A program made the translations under genes and the position numbers. Under the pieces are notes generated by a model. It was not told the origin of the DNA. It did not search any database and saw only the letters and a program-made list of their open reading frames with translations. Below, one piece after another: positions 1 through 12,800 of a stretch of DNA of 64,000 nt. How positions within the stretch are numbered: the first letter of the stretch is position 1; each line of letters opens with the position of its first letter. The DNA comes from Camellia lanceoleosa (lineage: Eukaryota > Streptophyta > Magnoliopsida > Ericales > Theaceae): the NCBI GenBank assembly GCA_025200525.1, contig CM045763.1, positions 65,173,018 through 65,237,017 of the forward strand, given 5' to 3'.

Positions 1-889
1 TTCGTGCCTCGCACTTGGCTTGATACCTCGTTACTTGGAGGATGAGAAAGTCTTTTGGCCTCTCTTGTTAGCTTCAGTTGCGCCCTTTCTGGCGAATATG
101 GTGCCCTTTCCGGCAAGTATGTTGACAATGGGAGAACAAATAGAAAACCTGACTCAACTCTGCCCCTAGTTCATCATTTTGACCATTTTTTGTTTTGGCT
201 TTCTACGAAAACAATTTTGACCAATATGAGAGTTAGATTAGCATACTTGTTCGATTTTCTGATTTGAAATCATGCAAGTCAGGCTATGAGCATTGAAAAT
301 TTTCTTTTTTTTGGGTCCAAGAAACGGTCCAATTTTGGAAAAATGGAATACTTTTCGAGAGAATTAGTCAACCTCATTAAAAATTCTCAAAACTGTTTTT
401 GCAAATGGCTACTGCTCGACCAACACGGAATCTACTCTCGAGATGCACAACCTCAGATCTGAACTTTGAATCATCTTGCAACTGAATATTTCTAACGGAA
501 TAGAACAACCAAGTTTGAACGAAGATGAGCTAATTCGCACATGGATAGGATAGCTGAGTTGAACAAGGATAAACCAATCAACATGGATGAGCCAAGCAGG
601 CTGAAAATGATTGGGGCCGAACTTCGGGATGAAGTTGCCTACGTATCCCAAACATAGAATCAGCCCCATATAGTTCTGGGTTGAGGTTGACTCAGGTGTT
701 GACACTCTCATTTTATGCTCTAACTTTTGCGAAGGCCGCCCTTCCGAGTTTTCAACCTTACGAGCTCTGTTTTTCTTTTCTTTTCCTTTCTTCTCTTTTT
801 TTTTTCTTTTTTCATTTTTTTCATTTTTGTTCTTTCTTTTTCTTTTCTTGCTCTAACTTTTGCCTGGGTCGCCCTTCCGGGTTTTCGGC
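1..889 (-). other. 3' non-coding region of element A
   Basis: This follows the integrase-like C-terminus on the minus strand and runs to the window edge. It holds a strand-biased tract near 770-850 (T/C-rich on plus, purine-rich on minus). No LTR start is reached and no gene is seen. Confidence 0.45.
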
Positions 890-1569
890 CCAACGAGCCT
901 CTCAAGGGTAGAAAAGTTTAACTCTATCCATGTTGAATGGTCGTAGGATCTCGAAGCCATTTGAATCCAGGAGAATAGCTGCTGTTTGCTGATGATATAG
1001 GAGTTCATCCAATGGGGGTTGAATTTGCCCCTAGTGTTGTGAATAGGAACTCAATTGTCCTTCAACAATACATTATTCTTCCAGATTTTGGAATTTGGCT
1101 TTCTTGCCCGTCTTCACTGGTTTGCAAAATGACTCATCTTTTGAATCTTTGAGCACACCTGACATTTTTTTTTGTCGCTAGTTCAAGGGCTGTTTCTGAC
1201 CCAGCTTTGCAAGCTTCTTTTGATAACATCTGATCTTCTTGATCTGACTTTCTTGCCTCTAGTTCGAAGGCTGCTTCAAATCTGGCCTGGCGGGCCTCCT
1301 TTGATGTCATTCGACCTTATTACCCCTAGTTCATGGGCTGCTTCAAATCTGGCCATGTAAGCCTCACATTGTGGTTGACCGTTGAACGTTTTGAATCCAA
1401 GTTCAAGGTTTGAAACCAAAAGGGGTTGAGTCTCGAGGCCGAGAGCGATCCTATGCTGCACAATCTCAAGATCAATTCCACGCATGTCTTCGCAGGACCA
1501 CGCAAAACATTTTTTGAAATCTTTTAAGAAAGCGACTAGTCGCTCGTGCTGAAGACAATGTAGAACCAA
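890..1569 (-). pseudogene. pol: pol remnant of element A (RT N-terminal edge fused to integrase C-terminus)
   Basis: The minus strand from 1569 starts with the block that precedes gypsy reverse transcriptase (FAWSCEDMRGIDLEIVQHRI). It then departs from the family within about 20 codons. Two similar Glu/Ala-rich segments follow (EAYMARFEAAHELG, then ARFEAAFELEAR). From about 1090 to 890 another frame resembles the integrase C-terminal GPY/F-type domain: KDN, then RGKFNPHW, SYII and a degenerate terminal stretch. The RT catalytic YxDD, RNase H and the integrase DDE core are all absent. This is therefore a large internal deletion joining the two ends of pol. A stop codon and frame changes confirm decay. 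Confidence 0.6.
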
Positions 1570-2121
1570 TTTAGATCATGCCAAGATCCTTCTCAATACT
1601 CACATTAACAAGCATGATCTCATTAATTAAGGGCTTAGCATGCCTCTTTTCCTTTCAATCGATCAAATTTTTACAAATTCAGAGGAATTCCTCCCTCTTT
1701 GTTTTTCAACACAGTGTTTGAAAAGTTTTGAAAAACTTAGGTCAATGCAATGATTTCAAGACAAAGAAAAGTAGGTGAAAATCTCTGCCATTTTATTCAG
1801 ATCTTTTGGCACAACTGGCTCAAAGACAGAAACAGACTCAAAAGAAAGAGTGTAAAAGACAAACGCAAAACAAGCAAGTGATGCCCGAGTTAACACACCC
1901 GAAATCACCTGACTCTAACATAACAGGATTGACTCGATACAACAAGACTGACTCGACTAACTCAGTACAAGAAGACTGACTCAATACAACAAAACAAGAT
2001 TGACTCAATGCCCAAGTCAGAAAGTAAAATTAACAACATTTGTACATTGCTCAAAACAGTGCATGCCATCCACCATATTTGGAGTAAACTGAGTGCCATT
2101 CGCAAGTGGTTCATTCCTCGA

Positions 2122-3288
2122 TCACATAATCACATTATCCCCCAAGTTCACTGATCCAGTGCCAATAAACTTTGCAGCACTTGGTGCGACGATGACCTTG
2201 TTGTCAATCAAATCTTGTATTTTGTGGTGAAGACGAAAACACATGTTAGTGTCATGGCTAGCTTGTTGATGGAAGGCACAGTACTTGGCCGGATCATGTG
2301 AGGGAGGGAGGTTATTCGGGAGAGGCCGAGGCTCAAGGGGTTTGAGATGACCCTTTTTGATCAACACACCCATGGCTTTGGATAAGGACATATAAAGCGG
2401 GGCGAAGAACCTTTGGCCTCGAGGTGGGTACTTCGAGGTTTGTGAGGTTGTGTTAGATGTACCGGCGAAAGGGTCGGCAGGTGTTGACTGGGTTTGCTGA
2501 TCTCCGACAGATGTAGGACTGAAGTTGAGAGGGGTGTTTCTGGTACGACATCCCTTCTTCTGGCTTGCCCTTTGATTCAGAATGCTCTCATCCTGTGTGG
2601 CAAAAGTGTTATCTACAGTCTTTGCAATAACTGTCAGCACTTGCTGTTTGTTCAATCCTTTGGCCTTCAATGCCTTGATGGCCCACCGAAGTTGTGCATA
2701 CGGATCAATACTTGCCCCAACCTCGTTTTTACCACTCGCCTTCTCTTTACCAAGGAACTGGGTCGCTATATTAGAGCGGAGCCTGGTTGTTGCTGACATG
2801 CTACCACCCAGATCTGAGATGGCTTCAGGTTGACTCTTTTCAATTGCAGCTCACCCCAAGATTGAGGAGCCTTTTGGATTGAAACTTATGGCCTGCGATG
2901 TGGTTGATGATGGAGCCAAAATCCCAAAGGCTAAATCTGCTATAGTTCTTTGCAAATCTTCAATCATGCTCTCTAGTTCAGAAGTAGTTGGTTCATGGGT
3001 TTGAGATGATTGGGGTTCCGAGACTGGATGTGTGGTAGGTGCCCCAGATGGGCATTGCATTTCGACATTGGTCTCATCCTGCATGGCAGTTCCCTGGTTT
3101 AATGTCGTTATCATGGCCATAACTTCTTTCGGACTCTGTGCCATCATGGTCAGCTGAGTTTGAACAAAAGTGATGTGACTGGTGACTGTCGGATCAGTTG
3201 AACCGGTGAGCCCTGACTGGCCTTTCTTTGCCTTGCCTTTAGCGAAGGAAACACTGGTTACCCTTGAACTGAATCTCCGACCTGACAA
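2122..3288 (-). pseudogene. gag: gag remnant of element A
   Basis: Two minus-strand ORFs lie in series: 3288 to 2851 (145 aa) and 2799 to 2122 (225 aa). The second carries the C-terminal signature of Tat/Ogre Gag, a segment reading PLEPRPLPNNLPPSHDPAKY followed by a Cys-His knuckle-like run (CAFHQQASHDTNMC) and IQDLIDNKVI. The first is a low-complexity N-terminal region rich in Ser, Thr and Gln. The central capsid-type core expected between them, with its conserved Trp and hydrophobic blocks, is missing. The 51 bp gap therefore marks a deletion or frameshift. In a full element Gag packages the RNA genome, but this product would not be functional. No protease motif is seen before the pol remnant; 1570-2121 holds no recognisable coding sequence. 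Confidence 0.75.
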
Positions 3289-4025
3289 AGTCTATCAACA
3301 CAAGTCCAATACACGTGGGGGATATTGGAGCCTTCTGAAGCTATGGTTCCAGGACTACCTTGCAAAAAAGAAAACAAACAGTATCTCAGCCTGATTTCAC
3401 CAGAACAGATATGAGCATAGTTGAATAACTGTGCTCTTTGTTGAATTCTGCCCCTAAATTTTTGCAGCAAAAGTGATATCCTCAGACTGATACCCTGACT
3501 TGCAACTGATACATACATCCTGTAGAGACACACCCTAATAGCATATATCAAGCAAGTAAGAGCCAAAACACCCCTATGGGGGGGTAGAGTTTCCCTGTCC
3601 TAGTTTCGTCAGGAGCTAGGGTTTCACTACGCATGCATGCGATTTCAAATAATCTTGCATTCGAGTAAGCAACCTGTCCTAGTTCGGAATAGTCAAGGCT
3701 TTTGATATGCAACTAGGTCAAATGGTTTAAAAGGGGTGCCTTAGCAAGACCACCTAATATACCTCTCGCACTAAACACTGAGAAGTGAAAGGTGGATCAA
3801 ACGGTATGGCGGTGATCCAGATCTAAGGTTTGTGTTCCCATCGTGGCAGAGCCCACAACCGGTCAGCCTTATGGCACGCTTTTCCAAGCAAGCCTCCAGC
3901 AAATCGCTCAGGAATAGTAGATGGCAAACACAGTGTCCTAGGCGCACCAATGCACATGCAATGCAAAGAAACACATAAATGTAGATAAAACAACATATCA
4001 TAAGTTTCAAGTCAAGCTCTCTAAA
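3289..4025 (-). other. Untranslated leader of element A
   Basis: This 737 bp stretch lies between the primer-binding site and the first gag ATG. I see no domain-bearing ORF. Short ORFs on both strands look like noise. Confidence 0.5.
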
Positions 4026-4043
4026 TCTCCACCAGAGTCGCCA
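4026..4043 (-). other. Primer-binding site of element A
   Basis: Five bases inside the LTR end, the minus strand reads TGGCGACTCTGGTGGAGA. A tRNA-Arg-type primer site is known for Ogre-like elements. The match to tRNA-Arg is from family knowledge and was not aligned here. Confidence 0.6.
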
Positions 4044-4048
4044 GAAAC

Positions 4049-7000
4049 TGTAGACCCGACTTTCTTCACGCGCCCCCCTTTCGGAGAAGGCGCGAATTTG
4101 GTCTTACTACAGTTCGGACTCCTGTCACGGTTCTGAATCTAATCTCACAAAGTGCAATGTGAGACTGATAAACACCAAAGAGTCGAAATCTGGCAATCGG
4201 TTTTGGAAAATCAATTTTGAATGAAAAAGCGCCAAACATGGACTCCTTTGCCAGATTACAAAGTCGCTATCTAAATGTTTTGTTTTGGGAAATTTAGGAG
4301 ACCCTGACTCGTGCCAAAGGCCACGTGTCTGTCATCACCAAAGTTGCCTCGGCTCGGGAACTTGGGTACGAGAGGGGAAGGTCCTGAAATGAGCACCCCT
4401 GCTCGCCCAATCAATGGATTAGCCTCTACTAAGCATGATATGTTGTTTTATAAACACATATGTTCTTATTCTGATTATTAATCTAACTTTACTATGTGAT
4501 GCGCACAGCAGATAAGTATAGACTCAATCACGAGAATTAGAACAAAACAACTCATGTTTGTTTTTGAAAATGGTTTGAAAATGCCACCCTCACGGCGGGC
4601 TAAAGCGCGGATTTGCCACTCTCGAGTGGGCTTAAAACATGATTTTGCCATTTCACAAAGTGGGCTTAAAACTCATAATCATCGAGTTGTTCCAATTCAG
4701 GCAACCAAGCATTCACCCACAGGCATTCATGCAGTTAAGCATTTATGCAAATAGCCTCATGGCAAGCATGCTATCATGGCAACACTCACACTCATGCAAG
4801 TATGCTAAAGTGTAACACTTACAATGTACTCCGAGCTAAAACCAAAACTAGTTAGAAATCATGCATAATCCTAACTATACAATATGCCTAATGCAACACA
4901 TGCAAAAATGTAATTAAATAGGCTCGGCTATCTAAGATAGCATATGAATGCAACAGTTTGATACACGTATTCAAATAGGTATTGAAATACAATGCAATTT
5001 GAATGATGCACCGAGCCCGGTGCATGCAAGACAAATGAATGATGCAAACATGCAAAACATAAGGTATGCTAATCAAAATATGTCCCTAAACTAACCATCG
5101 TAAGCGGTTAAATAAAAGGGAGAAATAAGTGGGGTTGGAAGACATGCACACACACACACGCACCCTTATTACAACATTGTGCCCTCTCGACGGAGGGTCC
5201 GAATAAATAAGAGCTAAGCTACTCTAAGCTAAGCTAACCTAACTAATCTAATTAAACTAATTAGACTAATTATTACAAACCAAATTGAATAACTAGCAAA
5301 CTACTTACTAATTATTACAACACTTTAACTAATTAACAAATTAATTAAATTACAAATTCAACGCTAACTAACAAGTAAGGCTTTAAACAATGATGCCTCA
5401 GCTTTGCTTCAGAAAGTTGAACATGCATGCATTCGGTTTCTCGCCCCGAAAAGCCTATCGGTTTGCTCTTGAGAGGCTTTGTTTGCAAGGTGTCTCCAAG
5501 AACTTTCTGCTCCACCTTACCAATTCCATGCTGAAGAATGCACCAGTGGCCTGCCGGCCATGAGAAGCTACTATCGGCCACTTGCTGGCCAAAGAGAGGC
5601 ACTGCCGACCAAGGATGAAGCCTTGCCGGCCACTGATGAGGCACCGCTGGCCACTAGTGTGCTGGATCAGCACACTACAACAGAGCACAAACAGAGGAAA
5701 ATGAGGGTTTTCCAAGGACATGTCTATATTGTGTCCCTCCTTATCATCTCAAAATATCAAAGGAGAGGCACTCTTGGATCCAAAACCACCAATCAAGCAT
5801 TTTCAATGCATGATGGCCAAAGATCCAAGTTGTACACTTTCAATAAATGCACAAAAACAAGACTCTAGACCACCACCCTATCATGCATGATCAAGGGCAA
5901 TGGAGACAAAGGAGATTAGCTCATTTTCATCACTTCAAGTATGAAATGGACCAACCTACATTGTGTTCAATATAACGTCCAATTGAACACAATGCAATGC
6001 AAATAACATGCTTATCATGGTCATGTTTTACTTGTCCAATTCTTGTTTACTCATTTTACATTACCAAGCCATTCTTTAGCCGGTTAAGTCCAAGTGATTG
6101 TTCTCTAATGAGAGAGAGGCTTAACCAAAGGATGGTTTAAGACATGAGAGAGATCATGCCTTTGACTAGTAGAAACCATCAAAAGAGAGTTAAAGCCATT
6201 GAGTACAAGCTCTATCTCATGCTTAAACACAACCTAAGGCTAACCAACCCTCAAAACAAATAGAAAAATGAAGAAATGAGGGAGGTTGCAGACTTTTTTA
6301 GTGCTGAAATGGCATGCCAAACAATGCTAAAACATGCAAGCAATACATGCACAACATGTTCCAAAGGTAAAAGCATGAAACTAATGAAGAGCATTACTCA
6401 AGAGGCAGAGAATACTAAGCTTGAATGACTAAACCAGCTCTGGACAGAGCTTAAACATGCCAAATCAGTGACCAAAATATGCTGAGATGATAGCATGAAA
6501 AGCAAGAAAATCATGCTCATGTATTGGCTCATAAACAAGGCACAAAGCACACCTCTCAAAAGCAATGAAATAGTGGAATATATGAGAGTGTGACAGTAAT
6601 ATATGCTCTAAAATCACATCTAAAAGGATGCTACAACATGCAAGCAACGCATGCACAACATGTTAGAGGCCTTAAAACATAAAGCTAGTGAAGCCAACTA
6701 CACTATAGCCATGCTAGGCAAAGCATATATGACCAAGACCACTCAAAACAGAGTTAAAGCATGACAAAATATGAGCAAAAGCATGCTGAGATGAAGCTAA
6801 CACAAGGAAGACTGATAGACTAACTCATTAAGCATGTTAGGCTAGTAAGCATAATTATAATACAAGTGCAAAAAGCAAGCAACAAGTGACCCAACCAGCC
6901 AAAAATAGAGTTAAAGCAGATCAAAATAGGGCCTAAAACATGCTTGAATAAAGCTACAAAGAGGTAGAAATACATGCTCACATGTTAGGCCATCAACACA

Positions 7001-8432
7001 TGCAAACAAAACACAAGGAAGAGAGGCTACCCCCTCCTATTTTGGACCTCAAAGCATGGTTTTCACCACTAAAATTCCCTTGGAATTTAGTGGATAAAAG
7101 GCCAAAAAGGTTGGTTTGAAAGGTGATGAAAAATAGCACAAAAAGCTACACAAGCTAAGGAGCAAAAGGGAGAGACAACCCCCTAACACAAAATAGGCTC
7201 GAACTATCATTTTTAGGACTGAAAAACAGAATTTTTTTCAGTTCAAAACCACCCTAAAAACAGCATAAAAAGATGGCAAAAACAAGTATGAAAGCAAGCT
7301 TAAAGGGTGAGTCTTATACCTCTTGAAGGGAAAACAACACTTAAGCAACAAAACCAAGCAAAACCACCTTAAGGAGCTCCAAGGAGGCTTCAAGAGAGAT
7401 TCAAGCAATCTCAACCCAAAGATGAACCACTCTTGTTAAGGGTTGATAGGTTGAGGATGGATGTATGCAAGCTTCCAAGCACAAAAGCTTTAGAGAGAGA
7501 GAAATCTAGAGAGATGATTTAGAGAGAGAGGCTCCCAAACTTCTTCCTAAATTGCTCTCACCTTCTAAAACAAGAGATATGACCTCCATATATAGCAAAA
7601 AGAGAGCCTTGGGTCGAAAATATCCCAAAAGGGACAGCTGGAATAAAAATATCTGCAAAAATCTACCTTTTTGTATCAATGGCCGGCACTTCTTCACTGA
7701 TGGCCGGCACTACATCATTGTTGGTCGGCATGGGACACTCTTGGATGGCAGGAGGCCGGCATAGGCCATTCATGGCCGGCACATGGCCAAAAAATCCCAT
7801 TTATGGCCAGCATTCTCCACCTTTGGTTGGCTAGAAAAATCTGCTTTTTGGGCCCGACTTAAACCAGACATACGTCCTTTATCTAGACTCATTTATAGAT
7901 CATTCTTGAGCCTAAATTGAAGCCCTGGAAGTCTTCTTTCCAATGGTTGCAGCCTCACATCAAAATTCCAATTGTGCAAAAAGTTATGCCTGTTTGAGTG
8001 AAGACTGCTTAGTTTCGATCCTACCCAGATTCATGCCGAACTTCTCCCAAATTAGTTTTCCTCTCTCCTCTCCTCTTTTGTTCAATTTCAAACCCCTAAA
8101 TAAGGTGTTTTGGAAGATTTTTCAAAGAGTTCACCTCTCTTTCATTCATTCCCACTTTGTCCTTGCTCGGTTCACTGAAAAGCGCAACATTTAACGAAAT
8201 ACGAGCGTCGGAACATCGTAGGACCTTTGTTTCAAAAATATTTTGAAAGAGAGGGTTTCAAGGTCTGAAATCCTTTGATCAAAATGGTTTTGGCCCAAAA
8301 AGGGGTGTGAAGTTGGGATTTGACTCTCCTCTTGCCGAAGAAATCGACCATTTTCACTATACATCTTTCATCACCAAGGAAACAATTAGTAGCGCCCAAG
8401 TCTTAAGGGCAGTTAAAAATGGGGTGTCTACA
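4049..8432 (-). repeat. 5' LTR of element A (4.38 kb)
   Basis: The plus strand begins TGTAGACCCG at 4049 and ends GGGGTGTCTACA at 8432, giving a 7 bp terminal inverted repeat with TG...CA ends. Two further LTRs of the same family and orientation lie at 14854-19427 and 33244-38060, which fixes the boundaries by comparison. On the minus strand the TATA box is about 840 bp from the LTR start, so U3 is about 0.8 kb and R-U5 about 3.5 kb. GGCCGGCA-rich modules lie at 5543-5660 and 7679-7790 in inverted relation. Short ORFs inside, such as 5479-5868, lack recognisable domains and are taken as chance. Confidence 0.85.
7586..7595 (-). promoter_or_regulatory. TATA box of element A LTR
   Basis: The minus strand reads CTATATATGG. 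Sister LTRs have a TATA-type motif at the equivalent place (18558-18564 and 37297-37304), each followed by a purine-rich stretch. The GGCCGGCA module lies just upstream in transcriptional sense. Confidence 0.55.
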
Positions 8433-9673
8433 AATATCTAGCTGGCACATCTTTGAAAGCTAGCAGAAAAATCAAATTGTAATCTATGCAATACATAATG
8501 TATGGTAATGCTCTCTACAAAAGGGGGGCAGATGGGTTATTATTGGAATGTTTAGGTCCAAAGGAAGCATTGACAGTCATGGCTGAGGTTCATGAAGGCA
8601 TCTGTGGTGTTCATCAGCCTGGTGTGAAGATAAGATGGTTGCTTCGAAGACATTCTTATTATTGGCCAACCATCCTTAAGGATTGCATAAAATATGCTAG
8701 AGGTTTCCAGGCATGCCAGAAGCATAGCACAATAAGACATGTATCCATAACTGATCTACATGTGGTTGTGAAGCCTTAGCCGTTTAGAGGATGTGCTATG
8801 GATCTGATAGGGAAAATACATCCACCTTCTTCGAAGCATCATTGTTTCATCTTAGTGGCCACTGATTACTTCACTAAGTAGGTCAAAGCTAAGCTATATA
8901 AGGTTGTAGATCAGACTGAAGTTATTGGATTCATTAAAGATCTGAACCATAGATTTGGCATCCCACAGACCATAACTGTTGATAATGGGACTGTATTCGA
9001 TGGGAAAATGGTAAAGTCTTTTGTGGCAGAGTTTGGAATTAGCCTTGTTAATTCTACCCCCTATTATGCACAATCCAATGGTTAGGCAGAGTCATCCAAT
9101 AAATCTTTGAAAAAAAGAATACAAAAAGTCGTGGAAGACAATCCCAAGGATTGGCATAACTTACTATTAGAGGTGTTATGGGCTTATAGGACTTCTCCAA
9201 GATCAAGTACAGGAATCACTCCTTATGCTTTAGTAGATGGACATGATGCAGTACTACATGTGGAAATTAATATTAAGTCCTTGAGGGTGAGATGCGAGGA
9301 TCAGTTAATTCTTGAGCAGTACCATCAGAGTATGTGCTTGGAATTAGAAAGTGTGGATGAAGCTAGAATTCTGGCATTAAACAACATTCTTTTCTAAAAG
9401 AAGAAAGTAGCCAAAAACTATAATAAGAAGGTCAAGCATATTAGCTTTGATAAAGGTGATTTAGTATGGAAGACAATACTCCCAATAGGGATTAAAAGCC
9501 ACAAGTTTGACAAATGGTCACCTAACTGGGAAGGACCATATCAAATTCATAGAGTCTTGCCTTCGGGAGCATATCATTTGAAAAAATTAAATGGATATGT
9601 ATACCCCAAGAAGATTAATGGCAGATATTTGAAGCCTTATTATCTAACCATATGGGAAACACAAGGAATATAA
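8433..9673 (+). pseudogene. int: Integrase region of element B (broken)
   Basis: Integrase joins element cDNA to host DNA. The zinc-binding HHCC-type region is visible at about 8590-8740 (VHQPG, YYWPTI, then CxxC as ACQKH). The catalytic core follows with VATDYFTK, a second Asp block (TVDNGT) and the region before the third acidic residue (STPYYAQSNG). The C-terminal domain shows DLVWK, SPNWEGPY and KINGRYLKPYY near the end. In-frame stops interrupt it: TAG near 8777, TAG near 8878, TAG near 9083 and TAA near 9395. The first three are where the family has Trp or Gln, fitting C-to-T decay. The left end is cut by element A at 8432/8433. Confidence 0.85.
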
Positions 9674-9887
9674 TAAGTGCTAAATAAAGAGCATGAAAAC
9701 ACTCAAATAATAAAATAAGGATTTTATTTCATAATGAGTTAAATATATGTACCCATAGATTGACCCAAAAATCAGTATAGTGTTTTAGTTGTTCCTTTAC
9801 AATTGACTCTCTACTCTTAAGAGATGGGAACAATTGAATGGCTATAGCCATCTCCTGCTTTCGATCAGCCAGTCCTTGGTTAGTGAT

Positions 9888-12800
9888 CTACAGCTTAGTG
9901 GCAGTTCGATCTAAAGCCTGGTTAACTGCTGATAACTCTTCCTCAAGCTGAGCTTTTTTCTCTAGTAGTTGAACTCGAAATTGGGAGACAGAGGAATGTT
10001 GTTCTTTTAATTCTGACACTTCAGCATGTATTTGGGAAACAAAACTCTGGTTTCTCAGTAATTTCTCTTCTGTAGCCTTGGCAGCATGGCAGATGTTGAT
10101 GTAAAAATCAATGGTGGCTGCCGCCTGAGATAAGTGACTTGAAATAGTCATGCTGGATTGCTCAACAATTTTGCAGCACTGGAGGAAGCCATTCTTGATT
10201 ATAGGCCTTTGTAAGGCTTCGAAGGGGATCTTTGAGAAGGATGTCAGCAACTCCAAACAGCTATCCAAGTCTAGTGCAGGCAAAGAAGTCCTACTAGTGG
10301 AGGAAGAGCTCTCAAAAATTTTTAAGAGAGAATCAACTAAGTCTAATGGCTCAGTTTCATTATTAGCTGGTGGAGTGGTGGAAGGCATGTCAAAAAGACT
10401 AACCTAGCCTCGAAGATGTTCACCTCATCTGTTGACATGGAGCGTGCAGAAAGAACTTTGGTAGGAGGAAGAAATGACTCCATAGGAATAGGAGAAGAAT
10501 GTGAAGTATCCCTAGCAGCCTTCATAGTTATGGCTACCAGTAGGTCAAGAGAAGAGGGACTAGAGCTAAGTAGAGATAATGGACAAGGAATTGGAGAGCT
10601 ACCACTACCGTTTCTATGGGAATCAGCTATCATTGGAGATGAAGTAATAGCTGGAATTTCCTTAGGAGGGGAAGGAGCAGCAACGCTTGAAGAAAGAATA
10701 AATTGTGTAGAGTTGAAAGATAGAAAATAAAAGTATGAAGCTAAGCCAAAAGATAGGGATGCAGGAATGCTTGGCCTTAAGAAAGGTATGGAAAATGAAG
10801 GACTAGGAAGTGGGAGTATTGCTTGAATTGACTCCACGTTTTGAGGTTTTTCAACTTCAGATGAAACTAAAGGAGTCCTTATTGAAGGAAAGGGCAGAGT
10901 AACTTTTGCTGCAAAAGAAGAAACACAAAGTAATGTTAAGTCTTAGTATCAAAAATTTGAGAAAGGAGAATAAAGCCACGAAGGAAATTACTGGTTTCAG
11001 AAGTAGTGGCTATGATCGGAGAGCTGCGAAGAGTATAATGCCCAGCAGTTTGTTGTTTTCTTGCAACTTCTCTTTGGAGTGTATCAGCAGCAGCAATAGC
11101 TTCATCCCTAAGCATTTACTGTTGCCTCATCTTCTCAGCCCTTTGAAATACAATAAGTTCTTTGGAATGTTCTGTTTCCACTGCTTTAGCAGATGCTTCG
11201 TGAATGGGATCTCCAATGAAATCAGACAGTGAGACAGTCATTTTCTTTCTTCTTTTTAAGGGTGTCTTTTGCTCTTTTTGTGTCTCCTTTTTTTCTGTTT
11301 CCTTTTCTTTTTCTTCTACACGAACCTCAGGGTAGAGCTTTCTTTTCTGTTGTTGTTGTTGTTTACTCTTGAGAAGATTTAGAGCTTGAACTTTTTGGGG
11401 GGGAATCTCCATGAGATGCACCCGCACCACCTATATCAAAGAAAGAGCTATAAGTAAAGACAAGAGCATCATAAAGGAGAAGAAGAGGAAAGAAATAGGA
11501 GTATATACCTTTCTTCGAGGTAGCTCGAGTAACTCTAGAAGGAGTTGAGGTAGCAGGAAAAGACTTTATGGTGACAGGCACAAGAAATGAAGTAGCAGGA
11601 GCAGTGGAAAAGGTAACAACTCCGGCCCCTTTGGGCTTGGCTTGAGGTACATCCAGTACCATTAACAGATCTTGAGAAGGAATGGCCAAATGTACCTCCA
11701 TACTGGCCATCCACTAGTTTTGACATCTTTTCAGTATATTGCTTTGAGGTATGAAGGGGAAGTACTCAAAGTCAATAAAATCCTGGATGAATTTGGAAGT
11801 TGCTTCTTCCAATCTGGATCTTCGAACCTTCAGATCTCTGCTGGTAGGACTTAAATTGGTCTGACTGTAGAGAGGTATTGGGACCCCTTGTGAGAATCCA
11901 AATTGCCTAGCAAATTGGGCAGGACAATAGGGCTCAGCGATGCATTTGTAAGCTCTAGGGTTCATAGTCCCAATGAATAATTCTCTGGGAATCAGAATAG
12001 AGGCCCGCATGTTTTTATGCTGAGGTATAGAACAGGACCTATCACTTAAGAAGGTCTTCACCCAGGATGGGCCAATATTGGTAGGTTCGAAGAGACGGAA
12101 GCTGTGAAAAGAAGGGCAAGCTGGGAGTTGGTGGAAGAAAGAAAAGTAAAAAGCAAAGGTGGAATGATAGAGCGAAACATTGGCTAATTTCATGCCATGA
12201 GTGGTAGGGTTTGGTTCCAAAAACTTTAAGCATTTAAACTGTAACTCGGTGAAATATGCAAAAAGCCAAAGTTGAAGAATCCAAAATGGGCCTCCTTGAT
12301 TGGCATCCAAGGGTTTTTCACAAAAAAGAAAAGCAAGCTCTATATACATGGCCTAGAACATATGGAGCTAAGGCTACTTTTCTTTGTAAAACAAGAGCTT
12401 TGGCAAGAAGGGCAAATTCAGGCATGATCCTCTAAGAAGAGGTGCAGAAGAGGAACTTGCAAAGCCAATACAATATAAAAGAGAAAAATTCCCTATTAGT
12501 CACAGGGCCCTTTCTTTTGTTCTCAGTCTTGACAAAGTCACTATAGGTTCAGAGAGGGGGAGGGAAAAAGGGGTTTTGAGGTCAGGATAGTCTGGACCAA
12601 TGGGGGTGTCAGTAGGGGATAATCCTAACAGATGGCAAATTTCAAGGATAGTAGGAGCCATCATCCCACATCTGAACTGAAAGAAATTAAAAGTAGAATT
12701 CCAAAAAAAAAGGGCAGCAGGTATTAAAAAAGGGTCTTTCGAAATGGTAAACCTGGATAATTGGAGGGCGTCGAAGAGGCAGAGCTCCTGAAGATCCAGT

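Larger units (their letters stand above)
1..8432 (-). mobile_element. Element A: Ogre/Tat-like Ty3-gypsy retrotransposon with deleted interior, 3' end outside window
   Basis: Read on the minus strand, the order is a 4.38 kb LTR (8432 to 4049), a primer-binding site, a leader, gag remnants (3288 to 2122), a pol remnant (1569 to about 890) and 3' non-coding DNA running off the window. The terminal motif TGTAGAC...GTCTACA, the very long LTR and the tRNA-Arg-like primer site fit the Ogre/Tat group as known in plants. Protease, most of RT, RNase H and most of integrase are absent, so this copy is non-autonomous. It is inserted into the integrase region of element B at 8432/8433. The matching target-site duplication would lie left of the window. 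Confidence 0.8.

Noticed and set aside
5479..5868. 129-codon plus-strand ORF inside the element A LTR
   Set aside because: It lies on the strand opposite the element, contains the GC-rich repeat module, has no domain and is not conserved in the two other LTRs.
10416..10730. 104-codon plus-strand ORF
   Set aside because: Antisense shadow of the PMD-ORF linker region.
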